Program-made: the position numbers and the translations under genes
DNA from: Gemmobacter sp.
GTDB lineage: Bacteria > Pseudomonadota > Alphaproteobacteria > Rhodobacterales > Rhodobacteraceae
DNA: 64,000 nucleotides
Assembly (NCBI RefSeq): GCF_034676705.1
Contig: NZ_JAUCBS010000013.1
Location: 942,501 to 1,006,500 of the forward strand
Direction: 5' to 3'
In this document: one piece after another, positions 51,014-59,845 of the stretch
Position numbering within the stretch: position 1 is the first letter of the stretch
Layout of the letters: every line of letters begins with the position of its first letter
Notes under the pieces: generated by a model
The model's input: only the letters and a program-made list of their open reading frames with translations
The model's database searches: none
Told to the model about the DNA's origin: nothing

Positions 51014-52237
51014 TCAGGCGGTTGCCAGTGCCAGCCCGTCGACCACGGCCGTGAACACTTCGGACCGGTGCAGGCGTGCGGCGGGGCAGGCGGCGCGCGC
51101 CTCGTCCTGGACCAGCGACAGCAGGCTGGATCCGCCGACCAGCACCACCGTTTCCACCGCCATCGGGTCGATGCAGGCGGAAAACAGTGTCTGGCGGATG
51201 GCGGTGGTCAGCGGCTCGCGGCTGGCGGACAGGGCGCCGTTCAGGCTGGTGCGGCTGATGGGGGCGGCAAGGCCCGTCTCGATCATCGCCATGTCGATGG
51301 CGGCGCGGGCGGTGCCATCGTTGGCGGCGATCTTGCCCGCCTCGACGGTAAAGGCCAGGTCGTGGCCCAGTTGATCGGTGATCACCGTGGCCAACCGGCC
51401 CAGGGCGCGCGGGTCGACGGCGTGTTTCACCATATCCTCGACCAGCCGTTCGGTTTCCCGGGCATAAAGGAACGGGATCATCGCCCAGGTCGACAGATCG
51501 ACATAAATCCCGCGCGGCACCGGCAACAGCCCCTCGCCCAGCGTCCGGCGCAGCTGGCCGCCCAGGCCCAGCAGCGGCATGGCGTGGTCCATGGATATCG
51601 CGTGGTCGAAATCGGTGCCGCCAAGGCGGATGCCGTGGCTGGCCAGGATCTCGGTCCCGCCACCACTGCGGAACACCGTGAAATCCGAGGTGCCGCCGCC
51701 GATGTCGACGATCAGCCCCAATCCCTGCGTTTCGCGGCTGGCAATTGCGGCGGCTTCGGGTTCGAACAGGAAATCCACCGTGTCAAAGCCTGCCGCGTTG
51801 TAGCAGGCGCGCAGGTCGGCTTCGGCCTGCTGGTCGCGGTCGGGGGCGCTGGTGTGGAAATGCACCGGACGCCCCGACAGCACGCGGGTAAAGCGGTGGC
51901 CGGTCTGCGCCTCGGCCCGTTGTTTCAGGGTGGCCAGAAAGGCGGTCACGATCTCGGCCAGCGTGCGGCGGCGGCCGGCGATCAGGCGGGGGTCGTGGAA
52001 CAGCGGGGTGCCCAGCACGCTTTTCAGCGCGCGCATGTAGCGGCCTTCGTCGCCGGCGATCAGCGCGCGGGCCGCATCCGACCCGATCCGCATGTCGCCG
52101 CGCGCCGGAAAGAACACCGCCGTGGGCAGGGTTTCCGCACCGGGTTCGATTTCCAGCCGGCGGATCGCGCCGCCTTCAAGGATGGCGGCGGCAGTGTTCG
52201 AGGTGCCGAAATCGACGGCAAGCGTGGGCGCGGGCAT
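51014..52237 (-). CDS. Hsp70 family protein (YegD-like)
   Basis: This 407-residue actin-like ATPase has the phosphate-1 loop TLAVDFGTSNTAAAIL, phosphate-2 GLIVDIGGGTSDFTVFR and the adenosine loop VVLVGGSSLLSLVQ. There is no C-terminal substrate-binding domain, so it is a short YegD-type Hsp70 rather than DnaK. The start 52237 is where the fold begins. Its client is unknown. Confidence 0.88.
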   Translation of the reverse strand: MPAPTLAVDFGTSNTAAAILEGGAIRRLEIEPGAETLPTAVFFPARGDMRIGSDAARALIAGDEGRYMRALKSVLGTPLFHDPRLIAGRRRTLAEIVTAFLATLKQRAEAQTGHRFTRVLSGRPVHFHTSAPDRDQQAEADLRACYNAAGFDTVDFLFEPEAAAIASRETQGLGLIVDIGGGTSDFTVFRSGGGTEILASHGIRLGGTDFDHAISMDHAMPLLGLGGQLRRTLGEGLLPVPRGIYVDLSTWAMIPFLYARETERLVEDMVKHAVDPRALGRLATVITDQLGHDLAFTVEAGKIAANDGTARAAIDMAMIETGLAAPISRTSLNGALSASREPLTTAIRQTLFSACIDPMAVETVVLVGGSSLLSLVQDEARAACPAARLHRSEVFTAVVDGLALATA

Positions 52238-52337
52238 GGCAGGCTTCCTGATACGGCGGGGGCGCCGCCGTAACGGATGCCGCCCGCATGCGCAAGGACC
52301 GATCGGCTTCGCGGCCTGCAACCCCCGTCCTTGCGGC

Positions 52338-52410
52338 CATCACCTTCCCCAAATACCCCATGGGGAGGTCTGGAGGGGTGTGAAACCCCTCCAGGGCCGG
52401 CAACAGGCGC
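52338..52410 (-). repeat. Dispersed intergenic element, copy 9
   Basis: On minus, a hairpin CCTGGAGGGG/CCCCTCCAG (about 52370-52394) precedes the core CCCCATGGGGTATTTGGGGA and AGGTGATGG. It follows the stop of the minus-strand peptidase (52430) and is co-oriented. Confidence 0.7.
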
Positions 52411-52429
52411 GCCATGTCCTGCAAGGGGA

Positions 52430-53809
52430 TCAGGCGGCAACCCTGGCCAGAATCCGCGCCCAGCTGCGGATGCCCTTGTGGAAACATTCCAGATCATACT
52501 TTTCGTTCGGCGAATGGATCTGGTCGTCATCCTTGCCAAAGCCGATCAGCATGGCGTTCATGCCCAGAATGTCGCGGAAATAGCCCGCGATCGGAATGGA
52601 CCCGCCGCAGCCGATATAGGCGGCCGGGATCCCCCATTCTTCGGTCAGGGCCGCGCGCGACTGTTCGAAGGCCGCATCGTCCACCGGCATGACCGAGGCC
52701 GGCGCCGCACCGTGGCCGTGGAATTCCACCGTGCAATCGGCCGGCAGATGGGCGCGGATATGGTCGCGGAACGCCTCGCGCAGCTTGAAGGGATCCTGCT
52801 GGCCGACCAGGCGGAAGCTGACCTTGGCATGCGCCTCGGACGGCAGGACGGTCTTGAAGCCCGCGCCGGTATAGCCGCCCCACATGCCGTTGATTTCGCA
52901 GGTCGGCCGCGACCACAGCATTTCCAGCGGCGTGCGGTCCTGTTCGCCGGCGGGCACCGACAGACCCACATCGCCCAGGAATTTCGTGTGATCAAAGGCC
53001 AGCCCCTGCCATTGGGCGCGCAGGCCCTCGGGCAATTCGGGCACATCGTCGTAAAAGCCCTGAACGGTGATCCGCCCGGTTTCGTCATGCAAGGACGCCA
53101 GCGCCCTGGCCATCACCCGCAAGGGGTTGATCGCGGCGCCGCCGAACGACCCGGAATGCAGATCCTTGTTCGGGCCGCGGATGGTGAATTCCTCGCCCAG
53201 CAATCCGCGCAGCATGGTGGTGATCGCAGGCACCCGGCTGTCGAACAGGCCGGTGTCGCAGATCACCGCCAGATCGCAGCGCAGTTCATCGGCATTCTGC
53301 TGCATGAACGGGATCAGCGAGGGCGAGCCGGATTCCTCCTCTCCCTCCAGAAACACGGTGATGGAACAGGGCAGGGCGCCATGCACCGCGATCCAGGCGC
53401 GGAACGCCTCGACAAAGGTCATCAGCTGGCCCTTGTCATCGGCCGCGCCGCGGCCCCGGATCACCTTGCCGCCGGCTTCGTCCTGGATTTCGGGATCGAA
53501 GGGGTCGCGGTGCCACAGGGTCAGCGGGTCGACCGGCTGCACATCGTAATGGCCGTAGAACAGCAGGTTCGGCGTGCCCGCCGGTCCCTTGTGATGGGCG
53601 ACCACCATGGGGTGGCCCGGCGTCGGGCATTTGCGGGCATCGAACCCCATCGAGGCCAGATCCGCCACCAGCCAGTCCGCCGCCCGGTCGCAATCGCCCT
53701 TGAAGGCCGGATCGGTGGAAATCGACGGGATGCGCAGCAGGTCCATCAGCCGGTCCAGCGCGGCCGGCAGGTCGGTGTCGATCCGGTCCAGGACGGGTTG
53801 CAGGTTCAT
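52430..53809 (-). CDS. M20 family dipeptidase/metallopeptidase
   Basis: This 459-residue zinc peptidase has LLFYGHYDVQPVDP (metal His/Asp), GRGAADDKGQLMTFVEAF (bridging Asp), FLEGEEESGSPSL (catalytic Glu pair), CDTGLF and HSPNEKYDLECFHKG (final metal His). It resembles the carnosinase-like subgroup that hydrolyses dipeptides. AGGAG lies 8 bp upstream of ATG 53809. Confidence 0.92.
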   Translation of the reverse strand: MNLQPVLDRIDTDLPAALDRLMDLLRIPSISTDPAFKGDCDRAADWLVADLASMGFDARKCPTPGHPMVVAHHKGPAGTPNLLFYGHYDVQPVDPLTLWHRDPFDPEIQDEAGGKVIRGRGAADDKGQLMTFVEAFRAWIAVHGALPCSITVFLEGEEESGSPSLIPFMQQNADELRCDLAVICDTGLFDSRVPAITTMLRGLLGEEFTIRGPNKDLHSGSFGGAAINPLRVMARALASLHDETGRITVQGFYDDVPELPEGLRAQWQGLAFDHTKFLGDVGLSVPAGEQDRTPLEMLWSRPTCEINGMWGGYTGAGFKTVLPSEAHAKVSFRLVGQQDPFKLREAFRDHIRAHLPADCTVEFHGHGAAPASVMPVDDAAFEQSRAALTEEWGIPAAYIGCGGSIPIAGYFRDILGMNAMLIGFGKDDDQIHSPNEKYDLECFHKGIRSWARILARVAA

Positions 53810-53934
53810 GGCGGAAACTCCTGTCTTTGCGCGGTTCGGCCGCTTCAACTCCACGCTAGCCGCGGCTTGGGGGACTGTCCATGCCACGCGCCGCAGTGTA
53901 TGGGGAACAGGTCCGGCGTTCGGTGGAGAAGGCG

Positions 53935-54333
53935 ATGAAGCGTTTTGTGGCGATGACCCTGGCTGTGGTGGTGCTGGCAACCCCGCTGGCCGCGCAAAAG
54001 GTCACGACCGAGGTGACAAAGCTGGGCGACCAGCAGGTGACGCTGCATGTGCATCCCTTCCTGACGGAAGAAGAACTGACCACCCTGCGGCTGGTTGCCA
54101 CCAACGAACAGGCGCTGGCGCTGTTCGTGACCCGGCCGGGGCGGCATACCGCCATTGCCATCGCCCCGGGCGAAGGGTTCATCCGTGGCGGGCAGCCGGT
54201 GCCGTCGGCCACCGCGCTGTCGGACCTGCCCGATGCCGATACCGCGCGCGACGATGCGGCGACCACCTGCAACGCGGCCAAGGCCAAGGGCCCCGATTGC
54301 GTCGTGGTGCTGGAAGTGGCGCCGCTGCGCTGA
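53935..54333 (+). CDS. Exported hypothetical protein, 132 residues
   Basis: The protein has a clear Sec signal (MKRFVAMTLAVVVLATPLAA) followed by KVTTEVTKLGDQQVTLHVHP and a C-terminal part with two Cys (ATTCNAAKAKGPDCVVVLEV) that could form a disulfide. No domain is recognised. The start at 53935 has GGAGAAGG upstream; ATG 53881 is in frame but would bury the signal. It lies upstream of the riboswitch and sugE. Confidence 0.7.
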   Translation: MKRFVAMTLAVVVLATPLAAQKVTTEVTKLGDQQVTLHVHPFLTEEELTTLRLVATNEQALALFVTRPGRHTAIAIAPGEGFIRGGQPVPSATALSDLPDADTARDDAATTCNAAKAKGPDCVVVLEVAPLR

Positions 54334-54382
54334 CCGCCCTTGACGGGGCGCCGCCTGCGCCCCATCTCCATCCTGCCTGCAA

Positions 54383-54434
54383 GCAAGGACGACCTTGCCC
54401 GTCATGGGGCTGACCGGGACGACCCGTTTCGGAG
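54383..54434 (+). promoter_or_regulatory. Guanidine-II (mini-ykkC) riboswitch
   Basis: Two small hairpins each carry an ACGA loop: GCAAGG-ACGA-CCTTGC (54383-54398) and CGGG-ACGA-CCCG (54415-54426), separated by 16 nt. The SD GGAG (54431-54434) lies 4 nt after the second. Paired ACGR-loop hairpins directly before an SD and a SugE-type exporter define the guanidine-II class; guanidine binding joins the loops and frees the SD. Confidence 0.9.
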
Positions 54435-54440
54435 TTTTCC

Positions 54441-54758
54441 GTGATGCCGTGGGTTTTCCTTGTTCTTGCCGGTCTGCTGGAGGTCGTCTGGGCCTTTGCC
54501 ATGAAACAGTCGCACGGGTTCACCCGCCTGATCCCGTCGGTGGTGACGCTGGTCACGATGGCCGCCAGTTTTGCCCTGTTGTCGATGTCCATGCGGGTGC
54601 TGCCGCTGGGCACCGCCTATGCGATCTGGACGGGAATCGGTGCGCTTGGCGCGTTTCTGGTGGGAATCATCGCGCTTGGCGAACCGGCCACCGCGCCGCG
54701 CCTGGTGGCGGCGGGGCTGATCCTGGCGGGCCTTGCGCTTATGAAGTTGTCAAGCTGA
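54441..54758 (+). CDS. sugE: SMR-family guanidinium exporter (SugE/Gdx type)
   Basis: This 105-residue protein has four membrane spans and the conserved LLEVVWAFAMKQSHGFTRL, whose Glu is the substrate/proton site, and the signature TAYAIWTGIGALGAFLVGI. SugE-type SMR proteins export guanidinium. GTG 54441 and ATG 54444 are both possible, with GGAG 6 or 9 bp upstream. The guanidine-II riboswitch immediately upstream supports the guanidinium role and predicts induction by guanidine. Confidence 0.93.
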   Translation: MMPWVFLVLAGLLEVVWAFAMKQSHGFTRLIPSVVTLVTMAASFALLSMSMRVLPLGTAYAIWTGIGALGAFLVGIIALGEPATAPRLVAAGLILAGLALMKLSS

Positions 54759-54856
54759 CCCGGGTTTGGCATGGTGCCCGCGGCCACGAAACCCCCGGTT
54801 CGCCGGGGAAAAGGTCAGGGGGGGCGGCAAATTGCCCACTTCCCGCGCATCTTTGT

Positions 54857-54899
54857 TTGACGCATGTCAAGGCCGAAGCCCCCGCTGTGCGGTTACCAT
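54857..54899 (+). promoter_or_regulatory. FnrL-type box and hemA promoter
   Basis: TTGACGCATGTCAA (54857-54870) is a perfect FNR/FnrL palindrome (TTGAY-N4-RTCAA). A TACCAT -10-like box (54894-54899) puts +1 near 54905, so the box is centred at about -41.5, the class II activator position. Rhodobacter hemA is known to be FnrL-regulated. Confidence 0.75.
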
Positions 54900-54931
54900 C
54901 CCCGCAGCAAAGGAAGCCACGGGAGACGACG

Positions 54932-56161
54932 ATGAACTACGACGCCCAGCTGGATGCCGCCCTGCAACGGCTGCATGACGAAGGCCGCTACCGCACCTTC
55001 GTCGATATCGAGCGTCGCAAGGGCCATTTCCCGCATGCCGTCTGGCGCAAGCCCGATGGGTCGGAACAGGATATCACCGTCTGGTGCGGCAACGATTATC
55101 TGGGCATGGGCCAGAACCCCACCGTTCTGGCCGCCATGCACGAGGCGCTGGATGCCACCGGCGCCGGTTCGGGCGGCACGCGCAACATTTCCGGCACCAC
55201 CGTCTATCACAAGCGGCTGGAGGCCGAGATTGCCGACCTGCACCGCAAGGAAGCGGCGCTGGTGTTCTCCTCGGCCTATATCGCCAATGATGCCACGCTG
55301 AGCACGCTGCGGCTGCTGTTTCCCGGGCTGATCATCTATTCCGACGCGCTGAACCATGCGTCCATGATCGAAGGCGTGCGGCGCGGCAACGGCCCCAAGC
55401 GCATCTTCCGCCACAACGATGTGGCCCATCTGCGCGAGCTTCTGGCGGCCGACGATCCGGCAGCGCCCAAGCTGATCGCCTTTGAATCGATCTATTCGAT
55501 GGATGGCGATTTCGGCCCGATCCGTGAAATCTGCGACCTGGCGGCCGAATTCGGCGCCCTGACCTATCTGGACGAGGTGCATGCCGTGGGCATGTATGGC
55601 CCGCGCGGGGCAGGGGTGGCCGAACGCGATGGCCAGATGCACCGGGTGGACATCATCAATGCCACGCTGGGCAAGGCCTTCGGCGTGTTCGGCGGCTACA
55701 TCGCCGCCAGCGCGCGCATGGTGGACGCCATCCGCAGCTATGCCCCGGGCTTCATCTTCACCACCTCGCTGCCGCCGGTCGTGGCCGCCGGGGCCGCCGC
55801 CTCGATCCGCCTGCTGAAAACCGACGAGGGGCAAAAGCTGCGCGATGCCCAGCAGTTGCACGCGCGCATCCTGAAAATGCGGCTTCAGGGCATGGGCCTG
55901 CCGATCATCGACCATGGCAGCCATATCGTGCCGGTGCATGTCGGCAACCCGGTGCATTGCAAGATGCTGTCCGACATGCTGCTGGAACAGTTCGGCATCT
56001 ATGTGCAGCCGATCAACTTCCCCACCGTGCCGCGCGGCACCGAACGGCTGCGGTTCACGCCTTCGCCGGTGCATGATTTCGGGCAGATTGACCGTCTGGT
56101 GCGCGCGATGGATTCGCTTTGGGCCCATTGTGCGCTAAATCGTGCCGAGCGGTCCGCCTAG
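54932..56161 (+). CDS. hemA: 5-aminolevulinate synthase
   Basis: This 409-residue PLP enzyme condenses glycine and succinyl-CoA, the first step of tetrapyrrole synthesis by the C4 route of alphaproteobacteria. Motifs are WCGNDYLGMGQNP, GAGSGGTRNISGT, TYLDEVHAVGMYG and the PLP lysine in NATLGKAFGVFGGY (Lys248, the position known from Rhodobacter). GGGAGA precedes the ATG. Confidence 0.97.
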   Translation: MNYDAQLDAALQRLHDEGRYRTFVDIERRKGHFPHAVWRKPDGSEQDITVWCGNDYLGMGQNPTVLAAMHEALDATGAGSGGTRNISGTTVYHKRLEAEIADLHRKEAALVFSSAYIANDATLSTLRLLFPGLIIYSDALNHASMIEGVRRGNGPKRIFRHNDVAHLRELLAADDPAAPKLIAFESIYSMDGDFGPIREICDLAAEFGALTYLDEVHAVGMYGPRGAGVAERDGQMHRVDIINATLGKAFGVFGGYIAASARMVDAIRSYAPGFIFTTSLPPVVAAGAAASIRLLKTDEGQKLRDAQQLHARILKMRLQGMGLPIIDHGSHIVPVHVGNPVHCKMLSDMLLEQFGIYVQPINFPTVPRGTERLRFTPSPVHDFGQIDRLVRAMDSLWAHCALNRAERSA

Positions 56162-56282
56162 CTCAAATCCTCGTGTGTGCATCGCAGCGAACTGTGCTAG
56201 AAATCCGCTGGGGTTAAGCTAAAAGCCGAGTCGCGCCGCCGGCAGCGACCGGCAGCAAGAATATCGGCATGGGGCAGGCTGC

Positions 56283-57470
56283 ATGATTTGGCGGAAGGGA
56301 AAACCTTCGGCAGAGGTCGAGGAGAAGCCGAAGGGCTTTGACGACTACGACCTTCGGCTGGGCGATCTGATGCGGGGCGAACGCGCCACGCTGGGAAAAT
56401 CGCTGCTGGACGTCCAGCGAGAGCTGAAGATCAAGGCCACCTACATTGCCGCGATTGAAAACGCCGATGTCTCGGCCTTTGAAACCGCAGGTTTCGTGGC
56501 CGGCTATGTGCGGTCCTATGCCCGCTATCTGGGCATGGACCCGGACGCCGCCTATCAGCAATTCTGCGCCGAGGCGAATTTCACCGCGATTCCCAAGGGG
56601 CTGTCGTCGAACACCGCCCCCCGCGCGCAAACCGCGCGCCCACGCCCCCGCGGGCTGGATGCGCTGGCCGATCCCGATGCGCTGTTCGTGCCGCGTGGCG
56701 AACGCTGGGTCAGCCGGATCGAACCCGGCGCGGCCGGATCGGTTCTGGTACTGCTGCTGCTGATCGCCGGCATCGGTTACGGCGGCTGGTCCGTGTTGCG
56801 CGAGGTGCAGCGCGTTCAGGTGGCCCCCATCGAACAGGCGCCGTCCGTCGTCGCCTCGATCGACCCGCTTGGCAATGTCGGCGCCGGCACCGCCCTGAAG
56901 GTCGCCGAAGGCCAACCCGAGGATGCGCGCCCTTCGGCCCCCACGGCCGAGGCGCTGGGGCGGCTTTACCGCCCGCAGGCGCTGGACATGCCGCAGATGG
57001 TGTCGCGCGATGGCCCCATCGCCGCGATCCTGCCGGAACGGCCCGATACCGATTCCGCCGTGGCCGCCGCCTTGGCCCAGCCCGAGGAACAGCCCGTGCG
57101 CGTGCTGGCCGAAGCGGCGCCTGCGGTGGAGATCATGGCGGCCCAGCCCAGCTGGGTGCGCGTGCGCGCCGCCGACGGCACCGTGCTGTTCGAAAAGATC
57201 CTCGACGCCGGCGAAACCTATGTCGTCCCGCAGTCCGAGGCGCCGCCCACCTTGCGCGCGGGCAATTCCAGCTCGGTCTATTTCATCGTCAAGGGCCAGG
57301 CCTTTGGCCCTGCTGCCCCCGGCGCCCAGGTCGTCAGCAACGTCGCCCTGTCGCCCGAGGCGCTGTCCGAGAAATACGCCCTGGTCGACCTGGGGCAAAA
57401 GCCCGAGGTGGCGCGGCTGGTGCAGGTGGCCCAGGCCCGCCATCTGGAAACCGACGACGCGCAGGAGTGA
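56283..57470 (+). CDS. RodZ-like helix-turn-helix membrane protein (DUF4115)
   Basis: This 395-residue protein has an N-terminal HTH_25 domain (LGDLMRGERATLGKSLLDVQ; YIAAIENADVSAFETAGFVA; YVRSYARYLGMDPDA), a membrane span near 155-172 (AGSVLVLLLLIAGIGYGGW), a Pro/Ala-rich periplasmic linker and a C-terminal DUF4115 beta domain (PSWVRVRAADGTVLFEKILD). RodZ links MreB to the wall machinery. The position directly before ispG is common for rodZ in Proteobacteria. Confidence 0.88.
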   Translation: MIWRKGKPSAEVEEKPKGFDDYDLRLGDLMRGERATLGKSLLDVQRELKIKATYIAAIENADVSAFETAGFVAGYVRSYARYLGMDPDAAYQQFCAEANFTAIPKGLSSNTAPRAQTARPRPRGLDALADPDALFVPRGERWVSRIEPGAAGSVLVLLLLIAGIGYGGWSVLREVQRVQVAPIEQAPSVVASIDPLGNVGAGTALKVAEGQPEDARPSAPTAEALGRLYRPQALDMPQMVSRDGPIAAILPERPDTDSAVAAALAQPEEQPVRVLAEAAPAVEIMAAQPSWVRVRAADGTVLFEKILDAGETYVVPQSEAPPTLRAGNSSSVYFIVKGQAFGPAAPGAQVVSNVALSPEALSEKYALVDLGQKPEVARLVQVAQARHLETDDAQE

Positions 57471-57541
57471 TCGCCCCGCCCCTTGCCCGGCCTGCCGGGC
57501 AAGGCTATCTGGGGCAGGCCCCTGACCGCGAAAGGCTGGCT

Positions 57542-58663
57542 ATGACGCACAATCCCGTCCGCCCCTGGCGCAACATCGACCGCCGCAAGTCGCGCCAGAT
57601 CCGCGTTGGAAACGTGCTGATCGGCGGCGATGCACCGATTTCGGTGCAGACCATGACCAACACCCTGACGACCGATGCCAAGGCCACCATCGAGCAGATC
57701 CAGCGCTCTGCCGCCGCCGGTGCCGATATCGTCCGCGTGTCCACCCCCGATGTGGAAAGCACCCGCGCGCTGAAGCAGATCGTGGCCGAAAGCCCGGTCC
57801 CCATCGTCGCCGACATCCACTTCCACTACAAGCGCGCCATCGAGGCGGCCGAGGCCGGCGCCGCCTGCCTGCGCATCAACCCCGGCAACATCGGCAATGC
57901 CGCCAAGGTGGCCGAGGTGGTCAAGGCCGCCCGCGACCACGGCTGTTCGATCCGCATCGGCGTCAACGCCGGATCGCTGGAAAAGCATCTGCTGGACAAA
58001 TACGGCGAACCCTGTCCCGACGCGATGGTCGAATCCGGTCTCGACCATATCAAGCTGTTGCAGGACAACGATTTTCACGAATTCAAGATCTCGGTCAAGG
58101 CCTCGGACGTGTTCATGGCCGCCGCCGCCTATCAGCAGCTGGCGACCGTGACCGACGCCCCCATCCACCTTGGCATCACCGAAGCCGGCGGCCTGATGTC
58201 CGGCACGGTGAAATCGGCCATCGGCCTTGGCTCGCTGCTGTGGTTCGGCATCGGCGACACCATCCGCGTGTCGCTGTCCGCCGATCCGGTCGAGGAGGTC
58301 AAGGTCGGGTTCGAGATCCTGAAATCGCTCGGCCTGCGCACCCGCGGCGTGCAGATCATCTCCTGCCCCAGCTGCGCGCGGCAGGGGTTCGACGTGATCA
58401 AGACGGTGGAAAAGCTGGAAAAGCGGCTGGAACACATCAAGACGCCGATCAGCCTGTCGATCATCGGTTGCGTGGTCAACGGCCCTGGCGAGGCGCTGAT
58501 GACCGACATCGGCTTTACCGGCGGGGGCGCCGGCAACGGCATGGTCTACATGGCCGGCAAGCAAAGCCACCGCATGTCGAACGATCAGATGGTCGACCAT
58601 ATCGTCGAACTGGTGGAACAAAAGGCGGCGGCGCTGGATGCGGCCGACAAGGCGGCCGAGTAA
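57542..58663 (+). CDS. ispG: 4-hydroxy-3-methylbut-2-enyl diphosphate synthase
   Basis: This 373-residue enzyme of the MEP isoprenoid pathway has an N-terminal TIM barrel (GGDAPISVQTMTNTLTTDA; VPIVADIHFHYKRAIEA) and a C-terminal 4Fe-4S domain with Cys ligands in IISCPSCARQ and IIGCVVNGPGEA. The start 57542 is chosen because the family begins MTHNPVRPWRNIDRRKSRQI; the frame is open upstream. It is convergent with the next gene with abutting stops. Confidence 0.96.
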   Translation: MTHNPVRPWRNIDRRKSRQIRVGNVLIGGDAPISVQTMTNTLTTDAKATIEQIQRSAAAGADIVRVSTPDVESTRALKQIVAESPVPIVADIHFHYKRAIEAAEAGAACLRINPGNIGNAAKVAEVVKAARDHGCSIRIGVNAGSLEKHLLDKYGEPCPDAMVESGLDHIKLLQDNDFHEFKISVKASDVFMAAAAYQQLATVTDAPIHLGITEAGGLMSGTVKSAIGLGSLLWFGIGDTIRVSLSADPVEEVKVGFEILKSLGLRTRGVQIISCPSCARQGFDVIKTVEKLEKRLEHIKTPISLSIIGCVVNGPGEALMTDIGFTGGGAGNGMVYMAGKQSHRMSNDQMVDHIVELVEQKAAALDAADKAAE

Positions 58664-59710
58664 TCACGGCCTTAGCAGCCGCAGCACCCCGCGCCCGAAC
58701 CCGCCGGCCAGCATCGTCAGCACCTGCAAGGCGGCGGCATAGATCGCCGCCAGCGTCCCCAACGCCATGTCTGACAGCCGCACCAGCGCGCGAAAGCTGC
58801 GCGGCTTACCCAGCACCTCGACCCGGGCCAGCGTCCGCGCGCCGGCAACGTCGGAAAGCCGCGCCATCCGTGCGGCATCCTCGGCCCCGTCGACATGGCG
58901 CAACAGCACCAGCGTATCCCCGACCGATGTATTGCCGGCGATCCGCCCGACATCCTGCGCCAACGCCCCGGCGCGGGCCAGCCGCGCGGCATCGGTGATC
59001 TCCTCGATCGGCGCGCCGCGAATGGCGGCGCCCCAGTTCACCGGCAAATCCGCCACCTCGTCCAGCGCCCGCACCATGCCCGGCGTCAGGTTGCCCAGCC
59101 GCCGCGTCATCCGCACCGTGCTGGCCCCCGCCTTGACCAGCACCGACGACCCGCCCGTGAACACCACCGCCGCCGTCGCCCCCAGCCCCAGCAGCGCCAG
59201 CCCGGTTTCCAGCCGGTCCACCTCGTGTCCCGCCAGCGCGGCCATCCCCTGCCGGCGCAGCGCGTTCACATCGCCCAGGGGGCTCAATTCCACCGGAATC
59301 GCGCAAGCGGCCATTTCGCTCACCGATCCGCAGGCCCGGATATCCCAGGCGCATGCGGCGCAATCGCTGGCCACCTTGCCCCAGCCCGCCTCGGCCGCGC
59401 GCACGGCCGCCACCGCCTCGGCCTGTCCGGGTTCCAGCGGCACGCCCTCGGCCTGCGCCAGATCGGCCAGCCACAGCACCCGGTCTGCATCATCGGCCGC
59501 CAGCGCCCGGCCCAGTTCCGCGGCCACCCAGCCGGGGGTGAACGCCCGCCGGAACGCCGCCTCCAGCGCGCGGCCGGCGCTTTCGGCGCTGCGCTCGACA
59601 TAGGGCGCGACAAAGGGCTGCTGCGCCACCCCCCAGGCCCCCGCGCCCGTGGTCGCCGCCAGCAGCACCGCCTGCGCGCCGCGATAGGTCCAGATCCTTG
59701 CCTGCCTCAT
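58664..59710 (-). CDS. Hypothetical membrane protein
   Basis: This 348-residue protein has an N-terminal hydrophobic segment (GAQAVLLAATTGAGAWGVA), a middle Ala-rich region with five clustered Cys (SDCAACAWDIRACG and MAACAIPVEL), a second hydrophobic segment (LALLGLGATAAVVFTGGS) and a C-terminal one (LGTLAAIYAAALQVLTMLAG). No domain is recognised. The stop abuts the ispG stop. Confidence 0.7.
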   Translation of the reverse strand: MRQARIWTYRGAQAVLLAATTGAGAWGVAQQPFVAPYVERSAESAGRALEAAFRRAFTPGWVAAELGRALAADDADRVLWLADLAQAEGVPLEPGQAEAVAAVRAAEAGWGKVASDCAACAWDIRACGSVSEMAACAIPVELSPLGDVNALRRQGMAALAGHEVDRLETGLALLGLGATAAVVFTGGSSVLVKAGASTVRMTRRLGNLTPGMVRALDEVADLPVNWGAAIRGAPIEEITDAARLARAGALAQDVGRIAGNTSVGDTLVLLRHVDGAEDAARMARLSDVAGARTLARVEVLGKPRSFRALVRLSDMALGTLAAIYAAALQVLTMLAGGFGRGVLRLLRP

Positions 59711-59756
59711 GCCCGCGATCCTGCCAGCCGGGGCCCGACAGGTCAAACCCGCACCC

Positions 59757-59845
59757 CCTTTCGCTTTGACACAAATATCCCGGGGGGCCGGCGCACCGCC
59801 CGCCACGGGCGCCACATCGGCCCGGGGGGCAGGGCCCCCCGCGCG
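59757..59845 (-). repeat. Dispersed intergenic element, copy 10
   Basis: On minus, a GGGGGGCCCTGCCCCCCGGG hairpin (59820-59840) and a GC-rich stretch precede the core CCGGGATATTTGTGTCAAAG and CGAAAGGGGG. It directly follows the pqiC stop (59846), same orientation. Confidence 0.72.
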
